Shown piece by piece: positions 18,405-27,644 of a stretch of DNA of 64,000 bases. Source of the stretch: CBDHDN01 sp965261585 (lineage in GTDB: Bacteria > Pseudomonadota > Alphaproteobacteria > UBA6615); assembly GCA_965261585.1 (NCBI GenBank), contig CBDHDN010000006.1:1-64000 (forward strand), read 5' to 3'. Position 1 is the stretch's first letter. Each line of letters opens with the position of its first letter. The notes beneath the pieces were generated by a model. It was not told where the DNA came from and did not search any database. It saw only the letters and a program-made list of their open reading frames with translations. The position numbers and the translations under genes were made by a program.

Positions 18405-19355
18405 ATGGGCGCAACGGTTTTCATCGACGGTGAAGTGGGCACCACGGGCCTGCAGATCCGCAACCGGCTGGACGGGCGGGGCGACATCTCGTTGCTGCAC
18501 CTCGATGGTGACGCGCGTAAGGATCCGGCCGCCCGCAAGGCCGCGCTGGCATCGGCGGACGTCGCGATCCTGTGCCTGCCCGAGGACGCCTCGCGCGAGG
18601 CCGCGGCGCTGAGCAGCGGCACGGCGGCGCGCCTGATCGACGCCTCGATCGCCTACCGCACCGATCCCGACTGGGTGTTCGGTTTTCCGGAATACGCGCC
18701 CGGTCAGCGTGCTCGAATTGCCTCGGCCCAGCGGGTCACGAACCCAGGCTGCTACGCCTGCAGCGCCATCGCCATGCTGTATCCGCTGGTCATCCGCGGC
18801 CTGATCCCGGCCGACCATCCGGTGACCCTTAACGCCGTCTCGGGCTACTCCGGCGGCGGCCGCAAGCTGATCGAGACGTTCGAGGATCCGGCGGCCGAGA
18901 ACGCCACCGACAGCGTGTTTTATCACTACGGCCTCGACCTCGAGCACAAGCACGTCGAGGAGATCCGCGTGCATGCCGGCTTGGCCCACCGACCCGTCTT
19001 CGTGCCCAGCGTTGGCCGCTTCGCCCAGGGCATGATCGTCGCGCTGCCGCTGCCGCTGTGGTCGCTGCCCGGCAAGCCGACACCCGCGGACCTTCACGCC
19101 GCGCTCGCCGAGCACTACGCCGGCGACCGCTTCGTCGTCGTGGCCGGGCCCGAGGACGCCGCGGCCCACGCCGCGCGTCTCGACCCGCAAACGCTCGCCG
19201 GCACCAACGAGATGCGCCTCTACGTGTTCGCGAACGCGGTCCACGAGCAGGCCGTGGTCGCCGCCGTGCTCGACAATCTGGGCAAGGGCGCCGCCGGCCA
19301 GGCCGTACAGAATCTCAATCTCATGCTGGGCCTCGACGAGGCCGTCGGGCTTTAG
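18405..19355 (+). CDS. argC: N-acetyl-gamma-glutamyl-phosphate reductase (short type)
   Basis: 316 aa, the short (type 2) ArgC. FIDGEVGTTGLQI forms the NADP-binding N-terminus and TNPGCYACSAIA contains the catalytic Cys; the HKHVEEI and PSVGRFAQGM segments also match. Catalyses the third step of arginine biosynthesis, reducing N-acetylglutamyl phosphate to the semialdehyde. Its place after rplM-rpsI is common in alphaproteobacteria. Confidence 0.95.
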   Translation: MGATVFIDGEVGTTGLQIRNRLDGRGDISLLHLDGDARKDPAARKAALASADVAILCLPEDASREAAALSSGTAARLIDASIAYRTDPDWVFGFPEYAPGQRARIASAQRVTNPGCYACSAIAMLYPLVIRGLIPADHPVTLNAVSGYSGGGRKLIETFEDPAAENATDSVFYHYGLDLEHKHVEEIRVHAGLAHRPVFVPSVGRFAQGMIVALPLPLWSLPGKPTPADLHAALAEHYAGDRFVVVAGPEDAAAHAARLDPQTLAGTNEMRLYVFANAVHEQAVVAAVLDNLGKGAAGQAVQNLNLMLGLDEAVGL

Positions 19356-19479
19356 GCCCACACAGTTCTCAGCTTGTCTTGGCCGGGCCCGACCCGGCCA
19401 TCCATGTGCGCGCAACGCCGCCCTGGATACCCGAATCAAGTCCGGGCATGACTGGAAAACGCGCAACGGGTCGGCTAGC

Positions 19480-20022
19480 TCAGCTCAGCGCGCCGATGTA
19501 GGGCAGGTCGCGGTAGCGTTGGGCGTAGTCGATGCCGTAGCCGACGACGAAGCGGTCGGCAATCGTGAACCCCACCAGATTGGCCTCCATGTCGACGATG
19601 CGCCGGCTCGGCTTGTCGAGCAACGCGCAGGTGACGACCGGATCGGCGCCGGCCTTGCGCAGGGCGTCGCGCGCCCAGCGCAGCGTCCGCCCGGTGTCGA
19701 GGATATCGTCGATCAGCAGCACGGCCCTGCCGGCTATGTCGCCGGGCAGGTCGCCGGTGATGGCAAGCTCACCCGCGCTTTCGGTTGCGTCGCCGTAGCT
19801 CGACACGGTCAGGAACTCGACCCGGCAGGTGAGGCCGCGGGCGTGCAGGGCCCGCAACAGATCCGCGGCAAACATGAAGCTGCCCTTCAACAGGGCGACG
19901 GCCACGACCTCCCGCGGCAGCAGGGCCGCGAGTCCGTCGCCGAGCGCCAGCACGCGCTGCGCGATCTGGTCAGCGTCGAACAGCGTCTCGATGGCCGGGG
20001 TCGCGGCGGTGACGGCTGACAT
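19480..20022 (-). CDS. hpt: Hypoxanthine phosphoribosyltransferase
   Basis: 180 aa. PRPP-binding motif VLLIDDILDTGRTL and the flexible-loop region VSSYGDATES are clear, as is VALLKGSFMFAADL near the N-terminus. Salvages hypoxanthine/guanine to IMP/GMP. Convergent with argC. Confidence 0.93.
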   Translation of the reverse strand: MSAVTAATPAIETLFDADQIAQRVLALGDGLAALLPREVVAVALLKGSFMFAADLLRALHARGLTCRVEFLTVSSYGDATESAGELAITGDLPGDIAGRAVLLIDDILDTGRTLRWARDALRKAGADPVVTCALLDKPSRRIVDMEANLVGFTIADRFVVGYGIDYAQRYRDLPYIGALS

Positions 20023-20165
20023 CGATTTGCGCGCGCCTGCGCGGCTGTTGCGGGCTCGCTCAGCTTACCGTGTGTAACCGGCGGCGCAAGGGCGGAGTTG
20101 TAAGACGTCGGTTCGTTGGCAAGAACGGGTGGGCGGCGCGGCGACCCCGGTCATATACTCGTGCC

Positions 20166-20690
20166 ATGTCCGCCCTCATCCTGCCATACCGGGACAAGCG
20201 ACCGGTTATCGCCACCGACGCCTTCGTCGCGCCAACGGCCTGTGTCATCGGCGATGTCGAGATCGGCGCGCGGTCGAGCCTCTGGTTCGCAGTCGTCGTT
20301 CGCGGCGACGTCAACGACGTCCGCATCGGCACCGGCACGAACGTGCAGGACGGCACGGTCATCCACGTCAGCAGCACGGCTCAGGGCACCACCATCGGCG
20401 ACGATGTCACGATCGGCCACCTGGCCCTTGTCCACGCCTGCACGCTGGAGGACGCCTGCTTCGTCGGCATGAAGGCCTGTGTCATGGATGGTGTCGTCGT
20501 CGAGACCGGTGCCATGGTCGCCGCCGGGGCCTTGGTGACGCCGGGCAAGCGGGTCCGCGCCGGCGAGCTGTGGGCCGGCGTCCCGGCCCGGCCGGTGCGC
20601 GCGCTGACAGCGTCGGAAGTTGCCGGGTTCCGGGAAACGGCGGCGCGCTATTGCGCCCTGGCGGCCGAATACCGCGCGGCCGTGCGATAG
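20166..20690 (+). CDS. Gamma-type carbonic anhydrase-like hexapeptide protein
   Basis: 174 aa left-handed beta-helix protein with hexapeptide repeats. The metal ligands are visible: VIHV, TIGHLALVH and CFVGM context give the three His of gamma-carbonic anhydrases, and RGDVNDVRIG the conserved Arg/Asp. ATG 20166 was chosen; the open frame extends upstream without similarity. Either a carbonic anhydrase or the related YrdA/PaaY-type protein. Confidence 0.9.
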   Translation: MSALILPYRDKRPVIATDAFVAPTACVIGDVEIGARSSLWFAVVVRGDVNDVRIGTGTNVQDGTVIHVSSTAQGTTIGDDVTIGHLALVHACTLEDACFVGMKACVMDGVVVETGAMVAAGALVTPGKRVRAGELWAGVPARPVRALTASEVAGFRETAARYCALAAEYRAAVR

Positions 20691-20696
20691 GAAACG

Positions 20697-22544
20697 CTAT
20701 TCCGTCGTGCGGAGTTTGACGTAGGCACCCGGCGCGTCCTCCAGCGGCGTCAGCTTGCCGTCACCGGGGATGCGCGCCGGCGCCTGCGGTCCCGTGGCCT
20801 TGGCCAGCCATTTGAGCCACTCGGGCCACCACGAGCCGTCATGTTTGGCCGCGCCGTTGAACCAGCTGTCGGCGTCCTTCGCCTTGCGCGCGTTCGTCCA
20901 GTAGCAGTACTTCTGCGCCGCCGGCGGGTTGACGACCCCGGCGATATGGCCCGACGCCGACAAGCAGAACTTGACCGGCCCACCGAATACTTGCGTCGCC
21001 GCATAGGTCGAGCGCCACGGCGCGATATGATCCTCTCGTGTCGACAGCAGGAAGGCGGGCGTCTCGATGCGGCCGAGGTCGATCGGCACGCCGGCGAGCT
21101 CGATGCCGCCGGGCCGTACGAGCTGGTTCTCCTGGTACATCTTGCGCAAATAGAACGTGTGCATGGCCGCCGGCATGCGCGTCGAGTCGCTGTTCCAGTA
21201 CAGCAGGTCGAACGGGAAGGGATCCTTGCCCAACAGGTAGTTGTTGACGACGAAGGACCAGATCAAATCGTTCGCGCGCAGCATGTTGAAGGTCGTGGCC
21301 ATCTCACTGCCGTCGAGGTAGCCGGTGGCCGACATCCGTGTCTCCAGGCTCGTCAGCTGTTCCTCGTCGATGAAGACGCCGAGCTCGCCAACCTCGCTGA
21401 AATCGGTCATCGCGGCGAGAAACGTGGCGGTCTTGACGCGCGCGTCGCCTTGCACCGCCATGTAGGCGAGCGTGCAGGCCAGCAGCGTGCCGCCCAGGCA
21501 ATAGCCGACGGCATTGATTTCGGCCTCGCCCGTCGCCTGCTCGATGGCCTGCAACGCCGCCAGCGGGCCCTCGAGCATGTAGTCTTCGAACGTCTTGGCG
21601 GCGAGCTTGCGGTCCGGATTGACCCAGGAGACAACGAACACCGTCAGTCCCTGGTCGACGCACCATTTGATCAAGGAGTTTTCGGGCCGCAGGTCGAGGA
21701 TGTAGAACTTGTTGATCCAGGGCGGGATGATCAGCAGCGGCCGCTGGTGCACCGTCTCGGTTGCCGGCGCGTATTGCAGGAGCTGCATCAGCGCGTTCTG
21801 ATAGACGACCTTGCCCGGTGTCACTGCGATATTGCGGCCGACCTCGAAGGCGTCCTCATCGGTCTGGCTGATGCGCAGCTGACCGCCGCCGCGCTCCAGG
21901 TCGGCCAGCAAATTTTCCAATCCGTGAACGAGATTCTCGCCGCCGGTCTCCACGGTCGCGCGCAGGACCTCGGGGTTCGTGGCGATGAAGTTCGACGGTG
22001 CCATGGCATCGACGAACTGGCGGGTATAGAAGTCGACCTTCCGGGCAGTCTTGTCGTCCAGTCCGTCGATGTCGTTGACCGCCTTCTGCACCCAGCGGGC
22101 CGAGAGGAGATACGATTGCTTGATGTAGTCGAACAGGACGTTCTCGTCCCAGGCGTCGTCACGGAACCGCCGATCGCCCTTCGGCGGCGTTATCACGGGC
22201 TCGACGTCGTGGCCGAGCATGCGCTCGGCCGTCGCCTGCCACAGCTGGGAGTAGCCCTGCCACAGTTCCGCCTGGGCCTGCCAGAGTTGTGCCGGATTGG
22301 CCATCATGCGCGCCGTGAGCTCGAGGAAGGCGGTACCGATGCTGAGCGGATCGGCCATGCCGATGCCGCCGCTGGGCGCGCTGTCGCCGGGGCTCTCCTG
22401 CTGCGTGATGAAGTCGCTGACCAGCCGCTGGCTGCGCTCGGCGATGCGTGCCATGGCGCGGGACAGCTCCACCGGGTCGGGAACGCGGGGGTCGGCGGCG
22501 CGGGCGTCGGCGGCGCGGGAGTCCCCTTGCTGTTGATCCGCCAT
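20697..22544 (-). CDS. phaC: Class I poly(3-hydroxyalkanoate) synthase
   Basis: 615 aa. The lipase-like box GYCLGGTLLA holds the catalytic Cys, and REDHIAPWRS and SGHIAGVVNPP supply the catalytic Asp and His. An N-terminal PhaC_N domain (residues ~120-290) is present, and an Ala/Asp-rich head contains a short AADAR/AADPR repeat. Polymerises 3-hydroxyacyl-CoA into PHA storage granules. No phaA, phaB or phasin gene lies nearby. Confidence 0.95.
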   Translation of the reverse strand: MADQQQGDSRAADARAADPRVPDPVELSRAMARIAERSQRLVSDFITQQESPGDSAPSGGIGMADPLSIGTAFLELTARMMANPAQLWQAQAELWQGYSQLWQATAERMLGHDVEPVITPPKGDRRFRDDAWDENVLFDYIKQSYLLSARWVQKAVNDIDGLDDKTARKVDFYTRQFVDAMAPSNFIATNPEVLRATVETGGENLVHGLENLLADLERGGGQLRISQTDEDAFEVGRNIAVTPGKVVYQNALMQLLQYAPATETVHQRPLLIIPPWINKFYILDLRPENSLIKWCVDQGLTVFVVSWVNPDRKLAAKTFEDYMLEGPLAALQAIEQATGEAEINAVGYCLGGTLLACTLAYMAVQGDARVKTATFLAAMTDFSEVGELGVFIDEEQLTSLETRMSATGYLDGSEMATTFNMLRANDLIWSFVVNNYLLGKDPFPFDLLYWNSDSTRMPAAMHTFYLRKMYQENQLVRPGGIELAGVPIDLGRIETPAFLLSTREDHIAPWRSTYAATQVFGGPVKFCLSASGHIAGVVNPPAAQKYCYWTNARKAKDADSWFNGAAKHDGSWWPEWLKWLAKATGPQAPARIPGDGKLTPLEDAPGAYVKLRTTE

Positions 22545-22713
22545 TTGGCAATCCTTTATATTTCGCTGGTTTTGTAAAGTCTTGCCGATCCGTGTCGGCG
22601 GGCCGGAGCGGCGGCTCTATATCATGCCCACCATAGGGGCGCACGGCAAATAGGGTTCGGGGTATAGTGCGAACCGGCAGGCACATTTCGCGGGACATCG
22701 GGAGTCTGCGACC

Positions 22714-23865
22714 ATGAATTTGGCGGCAATACCGGGGCGTATCCTCGGCTGGCGTGGACTGCGGCGCGGACGGGTTCGCCACGCGAAGCTCGCGCTCCTG
22801 GTGATGACTGCGTTCCTCACGGCGTGCGCGATTCCGGATCGCCTCGATCCACGCCGTCTGTTCCGTGACAATGCGCCGGCGCCGGAGACGGTCGCCGGGG
22901 CCGAGACCCGCACCGCCGGCGAACAGCAGATTGCGCAGAGCGGCGGCGAGCCCTATCCCGAGGTCGGGTCCGTGCCGGCGCGTCCAGCGGGCATCGAGCC
23001 GTCGAGCCGCCAACAAGTCGTCGATGGCCTGATCGCCGATCGCCAGAACGCGCGCTACACCGACGAGGCGATCCGTCCGCTGGAGCCGCCGCCGAGTCAG
23101 GTTGCCAGCACCGCTGCGGTCGCGGTCGAGCCGGCCCCAGCGCCGGTACCCGCGCCCGCCACGGTCGTGGCCCGCGCTGCCCCTGCCACCGCGCCGGTGC
23201 CCCCGGTGCCGCCGGCGGTCCCGGTGGGCGGACCAGTGCGGGTTGCCCCGACGGCGGTCACCATTCCGCCGGTCGCCGATCCGGACGTTATTTTTCCAGC
23301 GGGCGGCGAGGAGCCGCCGCCGTCGCCACGCCTCGGCGCCGGGGTGCCGGCGCGGATAATAACGACCCCGGCGCGCATCACGGTGCCACCGCCGGCGGCG
23401 CTGCCGCCGCGGCCCAGCGAGGTGCCACGCGACAGCTTCCAGCAGGCTGCACTGACGCCGCTGGCGCCACTGCCCACACCGAACCGTGGCGTCGGCAGCC
23501 CAGGTGGCCTGTTGACCCAGATTGCGACGATCCAGTTCGCCAACGACTCGACGCGGCTGACCCAGCTCGACCGGCGGATCCTTGCCCAAGTCGCCACCTT
23601 GCATGGGCAGTTGGGCGGTGCCGTGCGGGTCGTTGGCCATTCGAGCGCGCGCACGCGCCAGCTCGTTCCGGCGGCGCACGCGCTTGCGAACGCGAAGCTC
23701 TCGCAGGCGCGCGCCGATGTGGTCGCCAGGGCCCTGGCCGAGTTCGGCGTCGATCCGCGCGCCATCGTCGTCGAGGCGCGGGGCGGCGACGACCCGCTCT
23801 ACAGCGAGTCGATGCCGACAGGTGAAGCCGGCAACCGCCGCACAGAGGTTTTCATTGTCCGCTAG
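22714..23865 (+). CDS. OmpA-like lipoprotein with Pro/Ala-rich linker
   Basis: 383 aa. The lipobox LTAC (residues ~35-38) after a hydrophobic segment marks a lipoprotein. A long Pro/Ala/Val-rich low-complexity linker (~residues 110-260) leads to a C-terminal OmpA/MotB-type peptidoglycan-binding domain: IATIQFANDSTRLTQLD and VVGHSSARTR followed by LSQARADVVARAL and a GEAGNRRTEVFI tail. It probably tethers outer membrane to peptidoglycan. Confidence 0.88.
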   Translation: MNLAAIPGRILGWRGLRRGRVRHAKLALLVMTAFLTACAIPDRLDPRRLFRDNAPAPETVAGAETRTAGEQQIAQSGGEPYPEVGSVPARPAGIEPSSRQQVVDGLIADRQNARYTDEAIRPLEPPPSQVASTAAVAVEPAPAPVPAPATVVARAAPATAPVPPVPPAVPVGGPVRVAPTAVTIPPVADPDVIFPAGGEEPPPSPRLGAGVPARIITTPARITVPPPAALPPRPSEVPRDSFQQAALTPLAPLPTPNRGVGSPGGLLTQIATIQFANDSTRLTQLDRRILAQVATLHGQLGGAVRVVGHSSARTRQLVPAAHALANAKLSQARADVVARALAEFGVDPRAIVVEARGGDDPLYSESMPTGEAGNRRTEVFIVR

Positions 23866-23922
23866 GGGCTCGATGCCGCCGGGTGGTCGCTATCGGCCAG
23901 CCGGATTGAACCATCCCGCCTA

Positions 23923-23942
23923 TTGATTCTGTGGGCTGATTT
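23923..23942 (-). repeat. Core of the dispersed palindromic repeat (copy C)
   Basis: The complement of AATCAGCCCACAGAATCAA, the sequence found in copy A (7404 onward) and, with two changes, in copy B (29503 onward). Only this core and a loosely similar flank are kept. Lies in the 255-base gap after the OmpA-like gene, in which no further feature is seen. Confidence 0.6.
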
Positions 23943-24120
23943 CGCCTGTCGCTCGGCAACAAAGTGGCAACTTCAGACGACCTGGGCGCTCCGCGACTCG
24001 CAGCGACCGCATCGGCAAAGGTCAAGCCCACCATATTCCGGCTCGATAATCGGCCACCAGTTCAGTACAAGACCCGCGAGCGATCACACCCGCTGCACGG
24101 GGCCGCGGGCGGCGGCGGAC

Positions 24121-25347
24121 ATGGCCATGGCATCACAGTTCTATCGCATCAAGCGGCTGCCCCCGTACATATTCGCCGAAGTCAACACGATGAAGGCGCA
24201 GGCTCGCGCCGCCGGCCACGACATCATCGACTTCGGCATGGGCAATCCCGACATGCCGACGCCGCCGCACATCGTCGCCAAGCTGGTCGAGACGGTGCAG
24301 GACGGGCGCTCCCACCGCTACTCGAACTCGCGCGGCATTCCCGGTCTGCGGCGCGCTCTGGCCGCCTACTACGCGCGCCGCTTCGGCGTCGAGATCGATC
24401 CCGAGCACGAGGCGATTGTGACGCTGGGCTCCAAGGAGGGCCTGGCCAACCTGGCCCAGGCGATCACGGCGCCCGGCGACGTCATCCTGGTGCCGAGCCC
24501 GTCCTATCCGATCCACCAGTTCGGCTTTATCATCGCCGGCGGCGCCGTGCGCTCCGTGCCCGTCGTACCTGACGCGACGTTCTTGGCGGCGCTCGAGCGC
24601 GCGATCGTGCATTCGGTGCCGAAGCCGGTGGCCCTTGTCCTGAACTACCCGGCCAACCCGACGGCGCTGGTCGCCGACCTCGATTTCTATGGCGAGGTCG
24701 TAGAGTTTTGCCGCCGGCACGAGATCTACATCCTGTCCGACCTCGCCTACGCGGAGATTTATTTCGAATCCGGGCCGCCGCCGTCGATCCTGCAGGTCCC
24801 CGGTGCGCGCGACATCGCCGTCGAGTTCACCTCGCTGAGCAAGACCTACGCGATGCCCGGCTGGCGCATTGGCTTCGCCGCCGGCAACCGCCGGCTGATC
24901 GCGGCGCTGGCGCGGGTCAAGAGCTACCTCGACTATGGCGCGTTCACGCCGATCCAGGTTGCCGCGACCGAGGCGCTGAACGGCCCGCAGAACTGCGTCG
25001 ACGAGATCCGTCGGATCTATCGCGAGCGCCGTGACGTCCTGGTCGCCGGCTTCGGCCGCGCCGGCTGGCCGATCGACCCGCCGACCGCGAGCATGTTCGC
25101 CTGGGCTGCCATCCCTGACAGCTTCGCGGCGCAGGGCAGCCTCGAATTCGCCAAGGCGCTGCTGCGCCAGGCACGGGTCGCGGTCTCGCCGGGCACCGGC
25201 TTTGGCGAACATGGCGAGGGCTGGGTGCGCATCGCCCTCGTCGAGAACAAGCATCGCATTCGCCAGGCCGCCCGCAACGTGCGCGAACTGCTCGACGGCG
25301 CAGCCGGGCCGGCGGCGGACGCAGGGGCCACGGCGGCCGTGTCATGA
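24121..25347 (+). CDS. alaC: Class I/II aminotransferase, AlaC/LL-DAP-aminotransferase-like
   Basis: 408 aa PLP enzyme. SLSKTYAMPGWRIGF carries the Schiff-base Lys, NYPANPTALVADL the PLP-contacting Asn-Pro and GFGEHGEGWVRIAL the substrate-binding Arg. The IDFGMGNPDMPTP N-terminus is typical of AlaC (glutamate-pyruvate transaminase) and related enzymes, often annotated as LL-diaminopimelate aminotransferase. ATG 24121 (or 24127) chosen. The stop overlaps the hom start (ATGA), so the pair is co-translated. Confidence 0.9.
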   Translation: MAMASQFYRIKRLPPYIFAEVNTMKAQARAAGHDIIDFGMGNPDMPTPPHIVAKLVETVQDGRSHRYSNSRGIPGLRRALAAYYARRFGVEIDPEHEAIVTLGSKEGLANLAQAITAPGDVILVPSPSYPIHQFGFIIAGGAVRSVPVVPDATFLAALERAIVHSVPKPVALVLNYPANPTALVADLDFYGEVVEFCRRHEIYILSDLAYAEIYFESGPPPSILQVPGARDIAVEFTSLSKTYAMPGWRIGFAAGNRRLIAALARVKSYLDYGAFTPIQVAATEALNGPQNCVDEIRRIYRERRDVLVAGFGRAGWPIDPPTASMFAWAAIPDSFAAQGSLEFAKALLRQARVAVSPGTGFGEHGEGWVRIALVENKHRIRQAARNVRELLDGAAGPAADAGATAAVS

Positions 25348-26636
25348 CCGAGGCGCTGCGCATCGCCGTGGCCGGTCTCGGCACCGTCGGTGCCGGCACC
25401 GTCGACCTGCTGACCCGGCAGGCACAGCTGTTGGCCAGCCGCGGCCGCCGGCCGCTCCGCATCACAGCGGTATCGGCGCGCGATCGTGGCCGCGACCGCG
25501 GCATCGATGTGTCAGCGCTGCCTTGGTACGACGACGCGGTGGCGATGGCGCACGAGGCGCCGGCCGACGTCGTTGTCGAGCTGATCGGCGGCACCGACGG
25601 GCCGGCGCTGGCCGTCTGCGAGGCGGCGATCGGCGCCGGCCGTCACGTGGTCACGGCCAACAAGGCCTTGGTGGCGCATCATGGCACGGCGCTGGCGCGC
25701 GCGGCGGAGGCCGCGGGTGTCTCGCTCAGCTTCGAGGCCGCGGTCGCCGGCGGCATTCCGATCGTCAAGGCGTTGCGCGAGGGCCTGTCGGCGAACCGCA
25801 TCCGGCGCATCTACGGCATTCTAAACGGCACCTGCAACTATCTGTTGACGGCGATGCGCGAGACCGGCCGGTCGTTCGACGACCTGCTGGCCGAAGCGCA
25901 AGCGCTCGGCTATGCCGAGGCCGATCCGTCGACCGACGTGGACGGCATCGACACCGCGCACAAACTCGCTTTGGCCGCGAGCCTGGCCTTCGGTTGCGAG
26001 GTCGATTTCCAGGCTGTCTATGTCGAGGGCATTCGCCACACGTCGCCGCTCGACATCGCGTTCGCCGAGGAACTCGGCTACCGCATCAAACTGCTTGGCA
26101 GCGCGCGCGTCACCGACGACGGGCTGGAGCAGCGGGTCCACCCCTGCATGGTCCGCCACGGCACGCCGATCGCCCATGTCGAGGGCGTCCTGAACGCCGT
26201 CGTCGCGTCCGGCGACTTCGTCGAGGACACGATCTATGGTGGCCGCGGCGCCGGTGCCGGGCCGACCGCGTCCGCCGTCGTCGCCGATTTGGTCGATATC
26301 GCCGTCGGCCGCCGGACACCGACGTTCGGCGTGCCCGCGGACGCGCTGATCGCGCTGCCGCGGGCGCCCATGGAGCGCCACGTCGGCGCATACTATATTC
26401 GCCTCAACGTGAAGGACCGGCCCGGCGTCATCGCCGGCATCGCCGCTGCGTTCCGTGACGAGCGGGTATCCATCGAATCGATGTTGCAGCGCGGCCGCTC
26501 GGCGACCGAGTCGGTGCCGGTCGTGCTGACGACACATGAGACCGAGGAGGCCGCGATGCGCCGGGCACTGGCCAAGATACAACGGCTCGAAGCCGTGACC
26601 GAGCCACCGATCATGATCAGGATCGAGGCGCTGTAG
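25344..26636 (+). CDS. hom: Homoserine dehydrogenase
   Basis: 430 aa. NAD-binding GLGTVGAGTVDLL, catalytic domain GILNGTCNYLLTAM and a C-terminal ACT domain (RPGVIAGIAAAF, ~residue 355 onward) that usually mediates threonine feedback. Reduces aspartate semialdehyde to homoserine on the path to threonine and methionine. Confidence 0.95.
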   Translation: MTEALRIAVAGLGTVGAGTVDLLTRQAQLLASRGRRPLRITAVSARDRGRDRGIDVSALPWYDDAVAMAHEAPADVVVELIGGTDGPALAVCEAAIGAGRHVVTANKALVAHHGTALARAAEAAGVSLSFEAAVAGGIPIVKALREGLSANRIRRIYGILNGTCNYLLTAMRETGRSFDDLLAEAQALGYAEADPSTDVDGIDTAHKLALAASLAFGCEVDFQAVYVEGIRHTSPLDIAFAEELGYRIKLLGSARVTDDGLEQRVHPCMVRHGTPIAHVEGVLNAVVASGDFVEDTIYGGRGAGAGPTASAVVADLVDIAVGRRTPTFGVPADALIALPRAPMERHVGAYYIRLNVKDRPGVIAGIAAAFRDERVSIESMLQRGRSATESVPVVLTTHETEEAAMRRALAKIQRLEAVTEPPIMIRIEAL

Positions 26637-26687
26637 ATGTTCGCGTAGGCCGGCACCAGCCGCGCAAAAGGACAAGGGAGGGATCGG

Positions 26688-27644
26688 ATGGATCGCGACT
26701 TGGCGCTCGAGGCGGTGCGCGTGACCGAGGCGGCGGCGTTGGCCGCATCGCGCTGGATGGGCCGCGGCGACGAGCGCGCCGCCGATGCGGCGGCGACCAG
26801 CGCCATGCACACCGCCCTCAACGACCTGCGCCTCGACGGTACGATCGTCATCGGCGAGGGCGGCCGCGACGAGGCACCGGTGCTCTTTGTCGGCGAGACC
26901 GTCGGCGCCGGCGGCCCGAAGGTCGACATCGCGCTCGTGCCACTGGAGGGCACGACAATCACCGCGACCGGCGCCAACAACGCCATCGCCGTCATCGCCA
27001 TGGCCGAGGCCGGCGGCTTTCTGAACGCGCCCGGCGTCTATATGGAGAAGATCGCCGTCGGCCCCGGCCTGCCGTTGGGCGTCGTAAATCTCGACCGCAC
27101 GCCGGCGGAGAACCTGCAGGCGCTGGCCGAGGCCAAGGCCCGCAGCGTCGCCGACCTCGTCGTCTGCGTGCTCGACCGGCCGCGCCACCAGAAGCTGATC
27201 GCCGACGTTCGCGCGGCGGGCGCGCGCATCATGCAGATCCGTGACGGCGACGTCGGCGCCATCATCGGTACGGCCCAGCCGCCCAGCGGCATCGACATCT
27301 ATATGGGCAGCGGCGGCGCGCCGGAGGGCGTCCTTGCGGCGGCGGCGTTGCAATGCATCGGTGGTCAGATGCAGGGCCGCCTGATCTTCCGCAACGATGA
27401 TGAGCGTGAGCGCGCCCGGCACTGGCGTATCGAGGATCTCGATCGGCTGTACGATTTGGGCGACCTGGCCAGCGGCTCGGTCATGTTCGCCGCCACCGGT
27501 GTGACCGACGGTACCATGCTGCGCGGCGTCCGCCGCGAGGGTTCGAGCGCCAGCACCCATTCGATCGTCATGCGCTCCAAGACCGGCACGGTGCGTGAGA
27601 TCGAGTCGCACCACGATTTCAAGCGCAAGCCGGGGTTCGATTGA
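26688..27644 (+). CDS. glpX: Class II fructose-1,6-bisphosphatase GlpX with a changed metal ligand
   Basis: 318 aa, normal length. The fold is clear: TEAAALAASRWMGRGDE, IVIGEGGRDEAPVLF and MEKIAVGPGLP. In E. coli GlpX the Mg-binding residues are Asp33, Glu57, Asp85 and Glu88. Here Asp33 (AAD), Glu57 (GEG) and Glu88 (LEGT) are kept, but the Asp85 position in the usual IAxDPLEGT reads IALVPLEGT (codon GTG), and GEGE reads GEGG. Activity is therefore doubtful. Sits between hom and recJ; its stop overlaps the recJ start. Confidence 0.9.
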   Translation: MDRDLALEAVRVTEAAALAASRWMGRGDERAADAAATSAMHTALNDLRLDGTIVIGEGGRDEAPVLFVGETVGAGGPKVDIALVPLEGTTITATGANNAIAVIAMAEAGGFLNAPGVYMEKIAVGPGLPLGVVNLDRTPAENLQALAEAKARSVADLVVCVLDRPRHQKLIADVRAAGARIMQIRDGDVGAIIGTAQPPSGIDIYMGSGGAPEGVLAAAALQCIGGQMQGRLIFRNDDERERARHWRIEDLDRLYDLGDLASGSVMFAATGVTDGTMLRGVRREGSSASTHSIVMRSKTGTVREIESHHDFKRKPGFD

